Part shown: one piece after another, positions 60,674 through 64,000 of the stretch
Layout of the letters: each line of letters begins with the position of its first letter
How positions within the stretch are numbered: the stretch's first letter is position 1
From: Euwallacea fornicatus
Taxonomy: Eukaryota; Arthropoda; Insecta; Coleoptera; Curculionidae
Direction of reading: 5' to 3'
DNA: 64,000 nt
NCBI RefSeq assembly: GCF_040115645.1
Contig: NC_089543.1
Location: forward strand, 4,030,001 to 4,094,000
The notes under the pieces: model-generated
The model's input: only the letters and a program-made list of their open reading frames with translations
The model's database searches: none
What the model was told of the DNA's origin: nothing
Program-made: the position numbers and the translations under genes

Positions 60674-62635
60674 ATGCATCGATTAGTGTTTTTAGGTGTT
60701 TATTTGTATTACTTGAAAGGTAAGTTTTTAGCAGTCAAATTTACCGAAATTTTTTAGGCATTTTATTACAATCTCAACCTGTAATTGCTAATATATGAAG
60801 GTTCACTACCGTGAGCTATAGCTCAATTTATGGCAGCTAATTGGGAAGCTAACAGGCAAATACATATAACATATAACCGTGTAATTCACCGAGCGAGCTG
60901 AATTAAATCCTATGCTTAATCAAGCATGATGCCTATCTGTTACCTGCCTATCTGCATATCAAATATTGCTGATTTCAGCGATCAGTTCCATATACATATT
61001 TCCTTTTTTTCTAAACGTCCCTCATGGGCCCAGCCCATTTTAGGGGGGATAAGGAAGCGGATCGTTGATAAGTTTTGGCAACTCAGCGCAATTACCATGA
61101 AAAAAATTTAATCTTTATTGAAATTATGTTCCAAGTAGAGGAGTCTTTCTGTGTATGTATACAGAACACACATAAAGAATCAAAAGTCCCGCATTAATTC
61201 GACACAGACATGTATACAGGGCAGTAGATAAATGTACTTTTTCATTTTTTTCTTATGTAACCGCACGCATATGATGACATTGTTGATTTATTTGAGATAT
61301 TCTGACCATACTTCATGTAACGTACCCATGACTAAATTTAACAGTTTCCGAAAACAATTATGAGAAATAGAAATAACCATAGAAATATTAACACTTCCTA
61401 TGTTCAGGTAACCCCATAAAAAAATCTGTAAGGGTGAGGTCAGGCGATCTAGCAGGCCACTCTAATTGCAAATATTTTGATAATTCTTGAATTTAGACAT
61501 TCTCCAATAATCCTACAAGACCATAATATATAAAGGTTTCTGTAATACCGAATTGAGAAAGTTCATTTATTTACTATTACTAGAACCATATTTGACGTGT
61601 TTCGGCACTTTCGTGAAAAATATTTCCTTTGATTTTTGATGAATTTATGCGGGATTTTTGGTCCTTTACACATTTATATTAGATGCATTCTGTATCTGAT
61701 ACATAATAGTTTGTGCAATTTATAACATATTTTATCTATAAGTTGCCCGCAAAAACACGTAACTCAATTTGTTTCTAGACTGCTCTCGAGTAGAAGCCTC
61801 GCAAAGTAAACGGCAAATCCACACGGAATCCGTAATCGAAACTAACATCCCTCTGGAATTGCTGAACTTGGAGAACTTACGCAGCATCGCCGAGACAATC
61901 TTAACCAGGGGCGTAGACGGGGGTCAAAACGGTCAGAAGTTTGATGTCACCATCGAGTACAGACCCACTGGTCAACAAACTAAGCTAGACCATTTACAAG
62001 AATTCCCTCCCAAGTTCGGAGGCCGCTCCCCGCAAGTGGAGAGGCCTTCCTCTCAATTTGCAGGTCTTCCACCTCAATTCGGAGGTCGTCCCTCCCAACC
62101 TGGAGGCCTGCCCCTTGAATTCGGAGGTCGTCCCCCTCCACCCGGAGGCCTGCCTCGTCAATTTGGAGCTCGCCGTCCTTATCCTAGGGGCTTTACTCCG
62201 CAATTCGGAGGCCCGCCTCGTGAGTTTGGAGGTCCTCCACGCCGTTTTAAAGGTTAGATTTCCTTGAGGTCTACAATCAGGACTTAATTTTGTTTTTTTT
62301 TTGTAGATCGTCGTCCTGGGTGGTTCGTTCCATCAGACTTCTCTGCATTTCAGGTGATGGAGGGCCCTCCAGGTCCGCCTTCCGAGCAGTTTCATTTTCG
62401 CCGCCAAGGACACCGTCCCCACCATGGTATTTTTGTGCCGAACACCAATTTTTGTATAATAATTAAAAGAGTATTTTTAGGTAATGGAAATGAAGGTCAA
62501 AGGCATCATTTCAGCCATAAATCGGAAGGCAGTACAGAAAAAAAAAATATCGAGGATGAAAGCCAAATATCTGGATATATCGATGGAGACTTTCCTGTCA
62601 TTTTACTAGATAACGAGAACGAAGTTAGGAGATAA
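60674..62635 (+). CDS. Secreted Pro/Gly/Phe repeat protein, unknown family
   Basis: Four exons: 60674-60719, 61779-62252, 62307-62426, 62481-62635; phases agree; 264 residues. Exon 1 encodes only the signal peptide (MHRLVFLGVYLYYLK) and ends in phase 1, as in the two genes upstream. Exon 2 begins DCSRVEASQSKRQIHTESV, with a dibasic KR site that could be a processing point. A helical part follows (LELLNLENLRSIAETILTRG), then from about residue 80 a run of imperfect 11-12 residue repeats built on PxQFGGRPxxPGGLP. The C-terminal exons are His/Arg-rich, then acidic (IEDESQISGYIDGDFPVILL). The last intron is 54 bp and in frame. The repeats suggest an extracellular matrix, glue or cuticle protein; no family recognised. 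Confidence 0.78.
61208..61500 (-). mobile_element. Mariner-like remnant in intron 1 of the repeat-protein gene
   Basis: Minus-strand sequence at about 61475-61420 reads QLEWPARSPDLTLTDFFMG, a Tc1/mariner-type transposase signature. The end near 61213 (tatacagggcag, then aaatgtacttttt) resembles the end of the remnant at 56838, so both come from one family. Strongly decayed. Confidence 0.65.
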
Positions 62636-63088
62636 GACACGAACATTACATTTTTTCTGTATTAATCTTGCTGTTAGCATTATAACAATACTGACTCGAA
62701 ACCTTTTCAACATTGTCAGCCGTATAACTAAAACGAATGGTTCAATAGTCCTTTGATATACTTGCCGAGATAAACTTATCGAACTGCAATGTGTCATCAA
62801 AGGACCAGCCCCATGATATATAGTACTCATCAATAGGAATTCCATGTAGTGTGAAAATGGGGCGCAAAACTCGTTTTGTGTTGGTAACTATGAATAGATA
62901 ACTGGGTCGCTTTAAGTGCTCCTTGGCGGATTGGTGTACGGTTTAAAGTATCAATTTATGGATAGATCTTAAATGTTCACTTCTAATTTATTTGTTTAAC
63001 GTAAGTTATTTTGAAATGAAATTTAATTAATCCCGATGATGCCCACCGCGTGGAAGTCCTTGAAACACTTCACCTCCAATTGTTCCCT
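62636..63088. other. 3' UTR and spacer, no gene seen
   Basis: Lies between the stop of the repeat-protein gene and a minus-strand peptide candidate. A minus-strand open frame (62606-62845) shows no coding features. Confidence 0.35.
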
Positions 63089-63345
63089 CTAGATTTCCTG
63101 CAATGTTAAACCAATGACGTAATTAAAAATTAAAATATGGGGCATAGGTACTAATCAATTAGGCATACGTGTTTGCCATCCAATGTTTCGTGCCAATCCT
63201 CCATTGTCCAGTTATAATCTGCATGATGATATTCAGGATCACTTTCTGGGGTAGAACTCACCAAAGTTGAAAAAAAATTATTTACGAGAAGGTAATCTAC
63301 AAGACTTCTAGTGTTAGTACAATAAAACCCTTCACATAATTTCAT
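63089..63345 (-). CDS. Possible small secreted peptide, relative of the His-rich peptide
   Basis: Proposed exons on the minus strand: 63345-63336, 63296-63169 and from 63097. The second exon encodes a signal-like stretch (YLLVNNFFSTLVSS) and then TPESDPEYHHADYNWTMEDW, resembling the neighbouring His-rich peptide in layout (signal, then a Pro/Tyr/His segment). The first intron would be only 39 bp (GTGAAG to CTTGTAG) with a perfect branch-point TACTAAC; it is in frame, so it may not be spliced. Joining to the third exon stops after two codons (TAG at 63091-63089), although another frame there reads NLEGTIGGEVFQGLPRGGHH, which would suit a His-rich end. Model uncertain; possibly a broken paralogue. 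Confidence 0.35.
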
Positions 63346-63400
63346 AATGCAGAGTTTATTTAAGATCCGTTACAACAATAAATCAATTCAAGAACTATCC

Positions 63401-63727
63401 TTAATGTCCTTCGCCATGACCCTCGCCATGCCCGTCGTCTCCTTCATGCGCTGAAATGCATAATATAAAATGTACTGAGTGTTCTCATGATTTTGAACGA
63501 ATAGGTCTAACCAAATCCATGTGCCACAACTCCATGCTCCCCACCTTCTCCTCCTTCACTATGATCACCTCCCTCGCCATGGTGATTTGGATATGGATAA
63601 GGTTCAGAAGTGACGTAAGTTGCAATGTTGATAAGAACGAAGATTGTCTAAGTAATTGGTTAATAGGTGGTTTTTAGATGTGAATTTAAATAAGCAAACT
63701 TACCAACATTGTCCCGAATAGATTCAT
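63401..63727 (-). CDS. His/Gly/Glu-rich secreted peptide, 69 residues
   Basis: Three exons on the minus strand: 63727-63704, 63647-63512, 63450-63401; phases agree (0, then 1). The precursor has a clear signal peptide (MNLFGTMLTIFVLINIATYV, followed by TS), then a mature part of about 47 residues: EPYPYPNHHGEGGDHSEGGE, continuing into GEHGVVAHGF and ending in HGEGHGEGH. Nearly half of the mature residues are Gly and His, with many Glu/Asp and no Cys. Such composition is known in metal-binding and Gly/His-rich antimicrobial peptides, but I do not recognise this one. A minus-strand TATTTAAA at 63835-63828 and an AATAAA near 63357 frame it as a complete small gene. The window end is near but the gene is intact. 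Confidence 0.7.
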
Positions 63728-64000
63728 TTTGAGTGAAAAGACAATTGAAACAGATGAGTGGATTTTAGGTTCTGTGTTAGTAGAGTTTCAACAGTATTCT
63801 GAATGCTAATGTTGGTGAATACTATAGTTTAAATAGACGTACTTAATTGGAAACAATAACCGTAAAAAAAGGTTTTTGATTTGGTAATTATTTGTGAATT
63901 TCCACATACAGGGTGATACGTAATATTAGTTTTCGAAGCGGAAAAAGAGAAGAATATAATGCCTTTCATTTAGTTAAAAATTTAATTCTAAAGTATTTCA
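63728..64000. promoter_or_regulatory. Promoter of the His-rich peptide gene and window end
   Basis: Minus-strand TATTTAAA at 63835-63828 lies about 100 bp before the ATG; an initiator-like CATTCAGAA is near 63804. Beyond it, at about 63909, cagggtgatacg looks like the end of another transposon. Confidence 0.45.

Overview
This window is eukaryotic nuclear DNA and almost certainly insect. It is AT-rich, its genes are split by GT-AG introns (many only 43-60 bp), and the recognisable genes are classic insect or metazoan ones: ken and barbie, a RYK/Derailed receptor, erect wing/NRF-1, a serpin, an ApoD-like lipocalin, a ChaC glutathione cyclotransferase and a phospholipid scramblase. A beetle is my best guess, from overall character only. 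No operons, CRISPR arrays, tRNA or rRNA genes were seen. The exon models were built by hand from splice signals and reading-frame phase; each multi-exon gene is one entry with its exons listed in the evidence.

Layout. 1-4.8 kb: ken (+), a BTB/zinc-finger repressor, with its 3' UTR. 6.4-10.4 kb: a secreted inhibitory serpin (-) in eight exons; two of its introns hold repeats, a mariner-like element and a long inverted repeat. 10.97-12.04 kb: an ApoD-like lipocalin (-) with a long unusual C-terminal tail. 13.1-13.7 kb: a mariner-like remnant. 14.1-14.5 kb: the 3' end of an unrecognised gene (-). 15.0-17.3 kb: a complete RYK-family Wnt receptor (+). 21.7-28.4 kb (5' UTR to about 31.7 kb): erect wing/NRF-1 (-), eleven coding exons including a small exon that looks duplicated from its neighbour. 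34.2-40.9 kb: ChaC (+), whose introns are full of transposon debris. 44.3-48.8 kb: phospholipid scramblase (+).

50.7-63.7 kb is the least ordinary part. It holds three consecutive + strand genes for secreted low-complexity proteins (Pro/Tyr/Ser-rich, Gly/Ser-rich silk-like, Pro/Gly/Phe repeat), followed on the - strand by a 69-residue His/Gly/Glu-rich secreted peptide and a possible second small peptide. The three large ones share one design: a 46-58 nt first coding exon that encodes just the signal peptide, followed by a phase-1 intron. I recognise no family for any of them, so this cluster is the best candidate for undescribed biology. The first of them carries an in-frame TGA followed by a long open frame that ends at a second stop.

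Functionally the conserved genes are unrelated neighbours: transcription factors (ken, ewg), a receptor (RYK), secreted humoral proteins (serpin, lipocalin), glutathione turnover (ChaC) and membrane lipid scrambling.
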